In this document: positions 17,283-25,657 of the stretch, one piece after another
Numbering within the stretch: the first letter of the stretch is position 1
Layout: every line of letters starts with the position of its first letter
NCBI GenBank assembly: GCA_964510575.1
Contig: CAZECN010000011.1
Coordinates: forward strand, 1-64,000
From: CALKYB01 sp964510575
Lineage (GTDB): Bacteria > Bdellovibrionota_C > UBA2361 > SZUA-149 > CALKYB01
DNA length: 64,000 bases
Direction of reading: 5' to 3'
Notes under the pieces: model-generated
What the model was told of the DNA's origin: nothing
The model's input: only the letters and a program-made list of their open reading frames with translations
The model's database searches: none
Made by a program: the position numbers and the translations under genes

Positions 17283-17699
17283 TTAGTCATTTATATCTGA
17301 CTTAAACGAGTCCGCTAGGTTAGTGACGAACTGGTTTTTGCCATTTTTCCAAATGATCAGAACAGCCTCGACCTTGGAGCAGTCTCGATCCTTGTCGTCC
17401 AAATCCACTACTGTATCACCTTCTGTTAAAGTGAGAATTGCAGCTGTATCCTTGGTTTTCAAAGTGCCTTCGCCATTGCTCTCAAAAAGACTCGGGATGT
17501 AGGCTCTGAGTATAAGAAACCTAATAGAGTTACCCTGGAAATGAGCCTTGACTATATTAAAACCATCTTTAGGGCTATCGGTGGTTACCTCAAACTGGAT
17601 CTCATCACTCATTGTCAATGAGTCACCGAGTTTATTTTTGGTAGTCTCAGGATAGTCCAGTTTTACACGACCGCCTCTTCTATCTAGTGCGAGCTTCAT
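17283..17699 (-). CDS. Hypothetical protein (138 aa)
   Basis: No family recognised. The sequence is beta-rich in pattern with a polar surface: FEVTTDSPKDGFNIVKAHF, IRFLILRAYIPSLF, AAILTLTEGDTVVDLDDKDR, VLIIWKNGKNQFVTNLA. No signal peptide or membrane segment is visible. The ATG follows a ribosome binding site (GAGGAGAAAAAA) and an unusual structured leader at 17714-17781, which suggests regulated translation. It is alone, convergent with rsmA. Confidence 0.6.
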   Translation of the reverse strand: MKLALDRRGGRVKLDYPETTKNKLGDSLTMSDEIQFEVTTDSPKDGFNIVKAHFQGNSIRFLILRAYIPSLFESNGEGTLKTKDTAAILTLTEGDTVVDLDDKDRDCSKVEAVLIIWKNGKNQFVTNLADSFKSDIND

Positions 17700-17713
17700 T
17701 TTTTTCTCCTCAT

Positions 17714-17781
17714 GTGAATGAACCTCTCGGCCTCAAAAGTTTTTGACCAACAAGTTCACTCACACTAAAAACCTTTTGAGG
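17714..17781 (-). promoter_or_regulatory. Structured 5' leader with two mutually exclusive stems
   Basis: Stem 1 pairs 17731-17744 with 17767-17781 (CCTCAAAAG-TTTTT with AAAAACCTTTTGAGG, one bulge). Stem 2 pairs 17714-17723 with 17754-17763 (GTGAATGAAC with GTTCACTCAC, one G-U in RNA). The stems interlock, so they form either a pseudoknot or alternatives. Stem 2 lies against the ribosome binding site of the 17283-17699 gene. This looks like a cis-acting RNA; no known riboswitch class is recognised. Confidence 0.45.
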
Positions 17782-18002
17782 GTCTTCTACTCTCCCATCC
17801 TTAGCAGGTTGGAATAGTAGATTTTATAGATGTGCAGGCCGGATTTTAATCTGGGCCGCCTACTCCTAAATGTGGTTATTTAGAGAACGGGAAGTTTGAC
17901 TGAGGCTATATTGTAGTTGGGAACAGAGAGTTAATCAAAAGAGGGCAGTTTGGTTGCTCCCAAGTAGTTGCTTATGCTCAATTAAATATATGTTTAGATT
18001 TA

Positions 18003-18602
18003 TTACTCTTGATTTAAAGCGATGCGGGAAGGGGGGGCATCCCTATCCAAGCTTTCTCTTAGTGAGCTGACGTCGTAGCCGGCTTTCTCAAGAGCAACTG
18101 CCGCTAATCTAAGTTTGTATCTTTCTAACGGCCGTGGCTTGATAGGAGGTGAGGCAATTAGCTGATCAATTTCTTGGTCAGTAAGGCCAGAAGCTTGAAT
18201 ATTTTCGAAGCTAGAAAGATCAGTAAGTTTATTCTGGAGATGAACAGGGTCGGCCCCACTAGAGGGAGGGGGAGGTTCAATAGTTTGAACGATTTGATTT
18301 CCTAGCCTTCCGTTTAAGTTTCTCACTAGGCCGCCATTTATCGGGTTATTAAAAATTCTGGCATTGGTAACTTCCAACTGTTGTTGAGTAGTTATTTCTT
18401 GATTAGTACTTGCCTCAGCGGCTCTCAGATTACGACCAACAAGATGAGTAGAGCCATTGCACTGTATAGAAAGGATATCTGCTTGCTTTAGCTTCTCTCT
18501 ACTGATTCCAGTTTTTAACTCTAGTTTTTCAAGAGTTTTAGAATCTCCGTTATCGAGATTTTTAAAGTCTTTAACTAATTTATCACAGGAATGTTTTGGC
18601 AT
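18003..18602 (-). CDS. Hypothetical protein (199 aa)
   Basis: Not recognised. It opens MPKHSCDKLVKDFKNL and reads as a mostly polar, helical protein: a Lys/Asp/Leu-rich N-terminal third, an Asn/Gln-rich middle (STNQEITTQQQLEVTNARI), a short Pro run (IEPPPPSSGADP), and a helical C-terminal third with LTDQEIDQLIASPPIK and LERYKLRLAAVALEKAG. No signal peptide, membrane span or enzyme motif. The low-complexity middle and isolated position in an accessory stretch fit a strain-specific gene. A 300-base region before the 17699 start holds only the leader structure; upstream of this gene there is no operon partner. Confidence 0.5.
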   Translation of the reverse strand: MPKHSCDKLVKDFKNLDNGDSKTLEKLELKTGISREKLKQADILSIQCNGSTHLVGRNLRAAEASTNQEITTQQQLEVTNARIFNNPINGGLVRNLNGRLGNQIVQTIEPPPPSSGADPVHLQNKLTDLSSFENIQASGLTDQEIDQLIASPPIKPRPLERYKLRLAAVALEKAGYDVSSLRESLDRDAPPSRIALNQE

Positions 18603-18726
18603 TTTTTTGGAACTACAAACTATGTTTAAAAAGCCGTTTGCGGCAAAATTCTTAACTATCAGTATTATGCTTTTTTTAGCGATACCCGTGATTAGCGATT
18701 AGAGTGGTTATTCTAGAGCGCTAAGC

Positions 18727-18752
18727 TAAAAAAAAGGGCCCTAGTGGGGCCC
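18727..18752 (-). terminator. Rho-independent terminator for the HTH gene at 18784-19041
   Basis: On the minus strand GGGCCC...GGGCCC (loop about 5) is followed by eight T residues (A run at 18728-18735 on the plus strand), 32 bases after the stop codon of the HTH gene. Confidence 0.85.
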
Positions 18753-18783
18753 ATGTCTCTCTTTCCTAGCGCTTAGGTTTTAA

Positions 18784-19041
18784 CTAATACGCATTTTCTT
18801 CCATCGTCCCCGCCATTTCCTCCATGCTGGACCCGGCGTTTTCTCCGTTTTTATCAAAGAATCCTTGCGGAATCTCTCCAATTAGATTTTCAACAGAATC
18901 TCTTCTTATTCTCCAATCAGCACCTACTTTAAAGCCACTAATTGCCCCGTCTTTGATTAACTCATACACTTTAGGTCGTTGAACCCTTAGTAAGGTGGAC
19001 ACTTCTCTAACAGTTAAAAGTATATGCTTATCGTCGTTCAT
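18784..19041 (-). CDS. Excisionase/MerR-like helix-turn-helix protein
   Basis: A small DNA-binding protein. Residues about 8-58 form the HTH_17/excisionase fold: LLTVREVSTLLRVQRPKVYE then LIKDGAISGFKVGADWRIRR. The C-terminal 25 residues are acidic and Met-rich (ENAGSSMEEMAGTMEENAY) with a short imperfect repeat, SSMEEMAG/TMEENAY. Such proteins act as recombination directionality factors or small transcription regulators. No integrase is seen nearby, so a regulatory role is as likely as excision. It has its own intrinsic terminator; 295 bases upstream are without genes and contain a palindrome at 19209-19234. Confidence 0.8.
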   Translation of the reverse strand: MNDDKHILLTVREVSTLLRVQRPKVYELIKDGAISGFKVGADWRIRRDSVENLIGEIPQGFFDKNGENAGSSMEEMAGTMEENAY

Positions 19042-19336
19042 TTAAACCTCTAATTTTTCATTACGCTGTAAAACCCCCGTGATGGGTAAAACCTACTGTC
19101 TGGTCTTATTTCCATCGCCTGTAACTTATTATAATCAGATCTGAACAGATCCAGAATCATTGAATATGGGATAGACAGATGCGAATAAATGCCAATTGAT
19201 AGTCCGAGAATCCCCTAATAGAGCATAGGGGATTTTGCTAGGTGATAGTTAACTAACTGAAGAGCTTAAAGGATTTAGCCCGGTAGTGCTTTACTATAGA
19301 TAATTATTGTTTTGGTCACTCTTGGAACAGGGTTTT

Positions 19337-20134
19337 CTAATTCTTAACCCAGTATACTCCAATTGAGTCAATATCATTGATAGACTCGGTAATTCCGTTT
19401 TGACGTCTAAAGTCATGAACAGCTTCTTTGCAGGAATCAATAGCTCCATAGTCATCGACGATCAAAACCCCTCCTGGCTGGAGCTTGTGGTATAAAGCCT
19501 CAAACGCATTAACAGTAGATTCGTACATGTCTCCGTCCAACCTTAGCACAGCTAACTTATCAATTGCTGCGTTGGGTAGGGTGTCTTTAAACCAGCCTTG
19601 AAGAAATTTTACCCTAGAGTCTAGTAAAGAGTATTTTTTGAAGTTCCTTTTTACATCTTCCACGGAGACAATCAGCTCTTTATATGTATGATGAGGGTCA
19701 CCCTCGTCTGCTGAATAATTGTCTTCGTCTGGTTTTGGTAAGCCTTCGAAAGAGTCTGCTACCCAAACTTTGCGCTGATAATCATCGTAAGCATTTAACA
19801 CCCCTTTCATCATGATACAGGCGCCGCCTCTCCAAACACCGGTCTCAATAAAATCACCAGGGATATTTTCTTTAATAACTTTCTCGCAGGCCCAACGTAA
19901 ATTTCTCATTCGAACAGCCCCGATCATGCTGTGGGCTTTAGCCGGCCAGTCTCGACCTAATTCTCTTTTGTCAGGATTGAACCGTGAATCTTTAGACCAT
20001 GGCTTTATACACTCATCCTCGTAAATTGTATTAATGATACATTTTTCTAAAAGGGAAAGGTAAGAGTCTATAGCAGTGTTGCTCTCCAGCACTGGTTCAA
20101 CTTTTTCGGCAGTATTTCGGAGTCTATTTAGCAT
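19337..20134 (-). CDS. TylF/MycF-family O-methyltransferase
   Basis: Class I SAM-dependent methyltransferase of the macrocin O-methyltransferase family. Family features: GDFIETGVWRGGACIMMKGV (SAM loop, about 92-111), WVADSFEGLPKPD, LRLDGDMYESTVNAFEALY and GGVLIVDDYGAIDSCKEAV with the metal-binding Asp pair. 265 residues, normal length. Members methylate sugar hydroxyls in antibiotics or, in many Gram-negatives, glycans of surface polysaccharide. No glycosyltransferases or polyketide genes flank it, so the acceptor is unknown. Alone on its transcript. Confidence 0.88.
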   Translation of the reverse strand: MLNRLRNTAEKVEPVLESNTAIDSYLSLLEKCIINTIYEDECIKPWSKDSRFNPDKRELGRDWPAKAHSMIGAVRMRNLRWACEKVIKENIPGDFIETGVWRGGACIMMKGVLNAYDDYQRKVWVADSFEGLPKPDEDNYSADEGDPHHTYKELIVSVEDVKRNFKKYSLLDSRVKFLQGWFKDTLPNAAIDKLAVLRLDGDMYESTVNAFEALYHKLQPGGVLIVDDYGAIDSCKEAVHDFRRQNGITESINDIDSIGVYWVKN

Positions 20135-20328
20135 GGCAGTTTTGAGTGAAAGGCGACCAAGTAGCAGTTAATTCTTTATTCACAGGAGTGGGGAGTATAC
20201 CTGCCTAGCGCTACTATGGCTACTAAGCCATTTGAGGTGGCCTTGATTTAGCTAATCGAAAGCCAAAACCTAAATAGATAGGGGTATTTGTTGGTAGCAA
20301 CCAAGTTTGATGGTCAATTGATAGGTGA

Positions 20329-21942
20329 TTATCTCTTGGACCAAGCTCTTACGTAGTCTATTTCGAATGAAGCTGGGTAATCACTTTGCACTGGTGGTGG
20401 TGGCCAGTTTCCCCCAACAGCTAAGTTTAGCAGGAAATGTCTGGGGTGGTGCCAATCAGTTGGGGTTGAAATTCTTTTTACCTCTCGCCCATTGAAATAC
20501 CATATAGTTTCGTTTCGCCCCCAATATAAACCGTAGGTATTGAAGTTGTCTGTTAGATTTGTTCCGGTATGAATCGCACTACCATCCGATTGTAGGTAGC
20601 CATTTTGATTGGTGTGGGCAGATCCGTGGTAAATGCCATCTGTTACTTCACCAACTGCTTCCATAATATCAATTTCACTTAAAACTGATATTCCGGCCGG
20701 CCATTGATCGTGTGTAGGTAACATCCAAAAGGCAGGCCAGGCGCCTCTAGCTCTAGGTAGTCTCATTCTAGCTTCAAAATATCCGTAAAGTTGAGAGTGA
20801 CCCTTTACTCGAGAGGTGAGAACTCCAGAGAGATAATCTTGTCCGTTAAATCGCCACTTTTGATCATTGGGAGTAGGAGAGGCTGTTATATTTAAAACGC
20901 CATTCTTAACTTGAAAAGGATCATGAAACTCTGAATTATCATCAACATACCACTGCCTTTCATTGTTGATTATGGTGGAACGATCCCAGATATATTGAGT
21001 GTTCCAATTGTTTAGGTTTAGCCAATCGAACTCATCTGACCATTTTAAATCCCATTGACCATCAAGGGGAGGGGTTGGCATGCCCGGGTTAGGGATCGTT
21101 TGCTCTTCGTTCCCGCTAGTATTGCTATTTGTAGAAATGTCTAAATCTGGACAGTTGCTGTTTGGATAGACCGGATCAAGGTATTGTCCTTGATAGTTTT
21201 GAGGTTTGAGACTGAAGTCGATTTGTTCAAAACTAGATACATTCGATATTAAGTGGTCGAACTCTCCTTGTCTCGAAGAGTTTGCAGTTCTTAGATGCCT
21301 AGCATTTTTAATGTAAAGACTGCTGGCATCAACAAATGCGATCTCTATGCCCCACGCCAAGACTTGATATTTTTTGTATATTAGACGTCGGTGATTCCAG
21401 CTGAGCTCTCCATGAAGATCATCGCCATAATTGCTAATACTTAAATTGAGGCCACTATCGCAGAGGTCGGAGTTCCTGTTGATATTTACTGCTGAGGGAG
21501 TGAAGCCGCTCATTGCAGGTGCAGGTGAAGATGTAGCTATTGGTTGATTACACTGACCATGTAGACCAATTGTATCCACTTGTTGACCGAAATAGCTAGT
21601 GGGCTTGATTGAGAATTCTATCTCTTCGACTGAACCGATGTTGCTAATTGCGCGATCGTAGTTAGATTGTTGCCTAGGGTCATAGGTTCTTAAGTTTTTG
21701 GCATTTGAGAAATAAAAGCTTGAAGCATCTATTGTTGTTAAAGGAATTCCGAAGGCTAAAATTTGATAGTTTTTGTACTTGTGCCTTAAATGGTTCCAAA
21801 AGAGTTCTCCATGAAGCTCCGAACCATAAGAACTTACCCTGAAGTTTAGCTCTTCAGAACAATTGGTTTGAGCAAAGGAATAACTGGGGATGAGGATTAT
21901 AAGGCAAAGGAAAAGCGCGCGTAGAAATAAAAACTTCTTCAT
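20329..21942 (-). CDS. Secreted GH16 endo-beta-glucanase with duplicated N-terminal domain
   Basis: A signal peptide (MKKFLFLRALFLCLIILIPS, ending SYSFAQ) leads into two tandem copies of an unknown domain of about 110 residues; each has a Cys near the start and end and shared blocks such as GSELHGELFWNH/GDDLHGELSWNH and DASSFYFSNAKNLRT/DASSLYIKNARHLRT. A Pro/Asn/Ser linker follows, then a GH16 domain (about the last 260 residues) with the catalytic LSEIDIMEAVGE (ExDxxE) and upstream GYFEARMRLP and AFWMLP. It would hydrolyse beta-1,3 or mixed beta-1,3-1,4 glucans such as laminarin. Start chosen at the second ATG, preceded by AGGG, rather than eight residues earlier. Confidence 0.9.
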   Translation of the reverse strand: MKKFLFLRALFLCLIILIPSYSFAQTNCSEELNFRVSSYGSELHGELFWNHLRHKYKNYQILAFGIPLTTIDASSFYFSNAKNLRTYDPRQQSNYDRAISNIGSVEEIEFSIKPTSYFGQQVDTIGLHGQCNQPIATSSPAPAMSGFTPSAVNINRNSDLCDSGLNLSISNYGDDLHGELSWNHRRLIYKKYQVLAWGIEIAFVDASSLYIKNARHLRTANSSRQGEFDHLISNVSSFEQIDFSLKPQNYQGQYLDPVYPNSNCPDLDISTNSNTSGNEEQTIPNPGMPTPPLDGQWDLKWSDEFDWLNLNNWNTQYIWDRSTIINNERQWYVDDNSEFHDPFQVKNGVLNITASPTPNDQKWRFNGQDYLSGVLTSRVKGHSQLYGYFEARMRLPRARGAWPAFWMLPTHDQWPAGISVLSEIDIMEAVGEVTDGIYHGSAHTNQNGYLQSDGSAIHTGTNLTDNFNTYGLYWGRNETIWYFNGREVKRISTPTDWHHPRHFLLNLAVGGNWPPPPVQSDYPASFEIDYVRAWSKR

Positions 21943-22172
21943 ATATAAAACCCTGCTTAAAAACACCTATGTCAACACCCTCAAAAACCCCTTGCCCAGG
22001 TGAAGACTTAAAAGCTTGAGGGTATAAGGTTCCGAGAAAGGCTTGCTGTAACCAAAACTCGAACCTAGTATACAATTGTTATGAGCGGCCAGGAAAATTA
22101 TGTGGCATTTGCTCGCGGTTCATATTTTAGTATTTCAGGGTTTTTAACAGGTATTACCGCCTAAGTTATTCT

Positions 22173-22700
22173 TCACTGATCGATTGGTTGGACGGGAATA
22201 ATTGGGAATTCCTCGTTTACAACAATCTCTTTATGAATTTCGTCTATTCGACTATCGAATTTCAACTCGTCTATCTCTCGATGATCTTTTAGTAGGTTAA
22301 TGGCGTCATCATAGCGCTTTCGCTTAACTCTCATGTCTACGACTTTCATTATCCGGTCGGCAATTAGGTCTGGATATACTTTTTTGCTTTTAGCTTCGAG
22401 GTAAGTATTGAGAGCCTCTGTTTCTTTGTTTTGTGCAAACTGGCAGTCGCCAATTTTGATTAGATAGAACCAAGGATTTTCTTTTTCGGCTTTGTTCTCT
22501 TGAGTGATTCGATCTTCAATATGCTTGCTGTATAAATCAATCGCTTTGTCACAGTTTCCAGCTTCCTGTGCCTGCTCCGCCCTACGAGCAAGAGATAGCT
22601 CGTTTCGAGTGCTAAACAGTGAGCAGCTTGTAGCTCCAAGAATTAAAGCTAGAGCTAAAAATCTTGAAGTGGTTCCCAAAAAAGTTTCAAAGGTGTTCAT
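22173..22700 (-). CDS. Lipoprotein with TPR-like repeats
   Basis: The N-terminus has a hydrophobic stretch (FLALALILGATSC) ending in a lipobox, so the Cys near residue 27 is lipidated and the protein is anchored in an outer or inner membrane. The mature part is helical with TPR-like units: RRAEQAQEAGNCDKAIDLY, YLIKIGDCQFAQNKETEALN, and VKRKRYDDAINLLKDHREID. Start is taken at the ATG behind GGGAAGAATA. Function is unknown, probably a scaffold in envelope assembly. It directly follows the LpxL homologue (6-19 bases), so the two are one operon. Confidence 0.72.
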   Translation of the reverse strand: MNTFETFLGTTSRFLALALILGATSCSLFSTRNELSLARRAEQAQEAGNCDKAIDLYSKHIEDRITQENKAEKENPWFYLIKIGDCQFAQNKETEALNTYLEAKSKKVYPDLIADRIMKVVDMRVKRKRYDDAINLLKDHREIDELKFDSRIDEIHKEIVVNEEFPIIPVQPIDQ

Positions 22701-22718
22701 TATTCTTCCCATATTTTT

Positions 22719-23705
22719 CTAATTTTTGTTGACTGTTTTCAGGTTTTCTTTAGAAATAGAAGCAATCCAGTCGGAATAATCGACAGAGTTTTTTAATTCA
22801 TTAGGATTGGCATTGTAGTCTACTCCGGGTCTCCGTCTCCAGCGCTTGTGCCACCAAACCCATTGTTCTGGATAAAGACTGATTACTCTTTCCAACTCCT
22901 GGTTGTAGCGACAGACTATTGAATTGAGAGAATCAAGTGAACTAGAGTCGTAGTCAATAATTTTAGAATGCAGCTCATATTTATCAGGGCCTGAGCGAAC
23001 AATAAAGCAGCTAAGAATAGGAATGTCCTTCTTGACTGCAAGCTTGATAAGTCCAGAAGGTGAGGCAGCATCTAGTCCAAAAAATGGAGCATAGGCGCTC
23101 TCTAGTTTAGTGTCTTGGTCAATCAAAGCTGAAATAGTTGCCCCAGAGCGGAGAGCCTTCAGAATTTTCATTGCAGAGCTAGGGTGCTCTCTCCAAATAG
23201 TTTTGACTCCGTAGCCTTCTCTAAGTGCTATAACCCAAGTATCAATCCACTGCTTATTAGGGGAACGGCCAATTGCATAGAGATCCAAGCCTCTGGCGAC
23301 ATAGTAAGCAGCCAAAAGTTCAATACATCCAATATGCCCTGAGATTATTACTGAGCCTCGCTTTTCCCAACCATTTTTAAGAATTTGTTCACTATCTCCC
23401 CAAAGCTCAAAGTTTGGAAACAGCTCGGCTTTTGCTTTCTTTTCACCCCTGTAGCCGTGTCTGGCTAGTATTCGGGGAATCTGGAGAGCATCAACTACAT
23501 TTTCACCTCCACTTTTGAAGGATTTTTTGGCCATCCGCTGGCTTTCAGTTTGGTCTAGACCTAAGGCAAAGGAGATCTGGTTCTGTGCAATATTAAAGTC
23601 TTTGGGTTTGATCTGGCTTACAACCAAGGCCACCTGCCCTCCGATTAGTCGGGACAGCCATAAGGGTAGAAAAGCTACCAGTTTTAGAATGAGTCTTGGA
23701 AGCAA
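22719..23705 (-). CDS. Lipid A biosynthesis acyltransferase, LpxL/HtrB family
   Basis: A membrane-associated acyltransferase of 328 residues. The N-terminal hydrophobic anchor is LILKLVAFLPLWLSRLIGG. The catalytic HxxxxE motif is SGHIGCIELLA (about 123-133), followed by ALIDQD and FFGLDAASPSG. The late EQWVWWHKRWRRRPG is typical for the family. It adds secondary acyl chains to lipid A precursor using acyl-ACP on the inner face of the inner membrane. Which position it acylates cannot be told. The lipoprotein gene behind it is co-transcribed. Confidence 0.88.
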   Translation of the reverse strand: MLPRLILKLVAFLPLWLSRLIGGQVALVVSQIKPKDFNIAQNQISFALGLDQTESQRMAKKSFKSGGENVVDALQIPRILARHGYRGEKKAKAELFPNFELWGDSEQILKNGWEKRGSVIISGHIGCIELLAAYYVARGLDLYAIGRSPNKQWIDTWVIALREGYGVKTIWREHPSSAMKILKALRSGATISALIDQDTKLESAYAPFFGLDAASPSGLIKLAVKKDIPILSCFIVRSGPDKYELHSKIIDYDSSSLDSLNSIVCRYNQELERVISLYPEQWVWWHKRWRRRPGVDYNANPNELKNSVDYSDWIASISKENLKTVNKN

Positions 23706-23992
23706 CGGTTCTTTCCGCTTGGGGTTCTAAAAAGCGACTAAAACACTCTCATAACTGCCTAAATTCCGAAAGGGGGTGGAAAGATCAACAAAAGCTAATT
23801 TCAAGACTATTAGGCTGGGTTTGTGGCATGAAAATACCGCATTAATGCTTGACTGTTAAGGCCTTTAGGGTGTAGCTAAGCCTTCCCGAAAACCAGGCTG
23901 TTTTCCGAGAGCCGGGTTTCTCTGGACCTCAAGTCCAAGCTTTGAAAGCTACTTGGGAATTGATGAAACACAGCTTCCAGATGGAGTGTGAG

Positions 23993-24217
23993 ATGAGAGA
24001 AGGAATTCACCCGGAATATCAGCTATGTAAGGTTACGTGTAGCTGTGGAAATAGTTTTGAAACACGCTCTGTTTTACCAGAGATTAAAGTGGCTATTTGC
24101 AGCTCTTGCCATCCTTTTTATACGGGTACCCAAAAGCTAGTTGATACTGCTGGTCGAGTAGAACGTTTTAACAAGCGTTATGCCAACGTCGGTAAAAAAG
24201 CGGCACCTAAGAGTTAG
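23993..24217 (+). CDS. rpmE: Ribosomal protein bL31, zinc-binding type
   Basis: MREGIHPEYQLCKVTCSCGN is the L31 start with the first Cys residues; the second pair is ICSSCHPFYTG, giving the zinc (C+) form. 74 residues fits the family. I take the ATG at 23993, with GGAG six bases upstream; the frame extends to a TTG at 23942 but those 17 residues have no counterpart in L31. The C-terminal KKAAPKS tail is short and basic. Confidence 0.93.
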   Translation: MREGIHPEYQLCKVTCSCGNSFETRSVLPEIKVAICSSCHPFYTGTQKLVDTAGRVERFNKRYANVGKKAAPKS

Positions 24218-24299
24218 CTTCTAGGTATATTTACTCTAGTATTATTTTTACATCTTTTTCTGCCGTTGGATGCAGAATTGTGAAGGGTCTGGAATTCTG

Positions 24300-24890
24300 A
24301 TGAGCTATAAAGCCTTAAGAGTTCCTGCCATGATTGCAGTTTTTGCTGGAATTGGTCTTATCTTTGTTCCTTTTACGGAACCCCAGCGCGCTGTTCAACC
24401 TCAAGTTGATAAGTTTCTAGCTCCTGATAGCGATGTCCCCAGCTTTTCTTTGCCTGATCTTACTGGCCGGAATGTTAGTCTGAAAAGTTTAGAGGGGAAG
24501 ACAGTTCTAATTAATTTTTGGGCAACTTGGTGTGCACCTTGTGTGGCTGAGATGCCGGCCATGGAAAATCTTTATAACCAGTTAAAGCAAGACAATTTTG
24601 AAATTGTTGCCATCTCAGTTGATAGTAATTCTGCTCGTTCTAACCTGGAGAAGTTTGTAAAAGATAAAAATATTAGTTTTACAATCTTACATGACCCCAG
24701 TGGTGAAGTCGGACGTAAGTTTGGTGTGGAAGGTATCCCCGAGAGTTTTTTCGTAGATGAGAAAGGGAGGTTTATTGCTTTTCCTGACCCTGTTCTAGGG
24801 GCTGCCACTGTGCGGTTAGTAAGTGATAGACCTTGGGACTCTGAAGATTTTGTTGCGTCCGTTAAAAACGTCATTGAGGCATCACAATGA
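24300..24890 (+). CDS. TlpA-like membrane-anchored thioredoxin
   Basis: An N-terminal membrane anchor or uncleaved signal (VPAMIAVFAGIGLIFVPF) is followed by a redoxin fold with the active site FWATWCAPC (about 73-81), and FGVEGIPESFFVDEKG with the cis-Pro. It faces the periplasm, reducing disulphides for cytochrome c maturation or other thiol proteins. Its stop overlaps the start of lgt by four bases (ATGA), so they are translationally coupled. Start at 24300 puts the anchor at the N-terminus. Confidence 0.87.
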   Translation: MSYKALRVPAMIAVFAGIGLIFVPFTEPQRAVQPQVDKFLAPDSDVPSFSLPDLTGRNVSLKSLEGKTVLINFWATWCAPCVAEMPAMENLYNQLKQDNFEIVAISVDSNSARSNLEKFVKDKNISFTILHDPSGEVGRKFGVEGIPESFFVDEKGRFIAFPDPVLGAATVRLVSDRPWDSEDFVASVKNVIEASQ

Positions 24891-25657
24891 TCCCCGAACT
24901 AATAAGCTTAGGCCCTTTGAGTGTTCACAGTTTTGGTTTGATGATGGTTCTGACTTTCGTAGTCGGTTGGAAAAGGCTTGAGCTCTCCTTGGAGGACCAC
25001 GGCTATGAGGGAATTCATGCTGAACCGATGGTATTTTATGCGGCGATTGGAGGAGTGGTAGGTGCGAGGGTTTTGTTTCTGATCGCAAACTTCTCAGTTT
25101 TTTTGCAGAAACCACTTGAAATGATTTTTACAGGGGCTGGTTTCATCTTTTATGGCGGGTTTATTGGAGGCTTCCTAGCAGTTGTCTACTATTTAAAGAA
25201 AAACTCTCTTCCTTTCTTAAGAATGGCTGACATAGTTGCCCCCAGTCTTGCTATTGGTTACGGAGTTGGTCGAATTGGGTGTCAGTTGTCTGGAGATGGA
25301 GACTACGGAAAGGTATCAGACCTGCCTTGGGCAATGGGTTATCCTCTGGGGGCAGTTCCAACTTCGCCTGGAGTATTGGTTCATCCAGCGCCAATTTACG
25401 AGTCCGTAGCGGCTTTTGCAATCTGCTGGCTTTTATTGAAAAGAACAGAGGCCTTTTCTTCAAAGGCAGGAAGTTTGTTCGGCTTTTATTTGATCTTGAT
25501 GTCGATTGAAAGATTTCTGGTAGAGATAATTAGAATTGAGCCAATTATTGGCTCTGGTCTAACTCAAGCGCAGTGGATTGCGATTTTTATTGCACTAGCG
25601 GGGTTACTATTTATCTTTAGGCCGACAGGCTCTACTACTCAGAAGGTAGAAGGTTAA
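24887..25657 (+). CDS. lgt: Prolipoprotein diacylglyceryl transferase
   Basis: A polytopic inner membrane enzyme that transfers diacylglycerol to the lipobox Cys of prolipoproteins. Signatures: GGFIGGFLAV, GVGRIGCQLSGDGDYG (Lgt signature, about 123-138) and VHPAPIYES, with the conserved His, Tyr and Arg. 256 residues is normal. It overlaps the upstream tlpA gene by four bases and its 3' end overlaps the convergent 25635-26678 gene by 23. It serves lipoproteins such as those at 22173 and 27654. Confidence 0.95.
   Translation: MIPELISLGPLSVHSFGLMMVLTFVVGWKRLELSLEDHGYEGIHAEPMVFYAAIGGVVGARVLFLIANFSVFLQKPLEMIFTGAGFIFYGGFIGGFLAVVYYLKKNSLPFLRMADIVAPSLAIGYGVGRIGCQLSGDGDYGKVSDLPWAMGYPLGAVPTSPGVLVHPAPIYESVAAFAICWLLLKRTEAFSSKAGSLFGFYLILMSIERFLVEIIRIEPIIGSGLTQAQWIAIFIALAGLLFIFRPTGSTTQKVEG

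Noticed and set aside
18622..18702. 26-residue membrane peptide (MFKKPFAAKFLTISIMLFLA...)
   Set aside because: Could be a type I toxin-like peptide, but binding site is weak and no antitoxin RNA or conservation can be shown.
19209..19234. Palindrome AATCCCCTA/TAGGGGATT as terminator
   Set aside because: No U tract in the direction of the upstream minus-strand gene; role unclear.
22081..22164. 27-codon frame after the divergent region of the GH16 gene
   Set aside because: Too short, no binding site, no conserved pattern.
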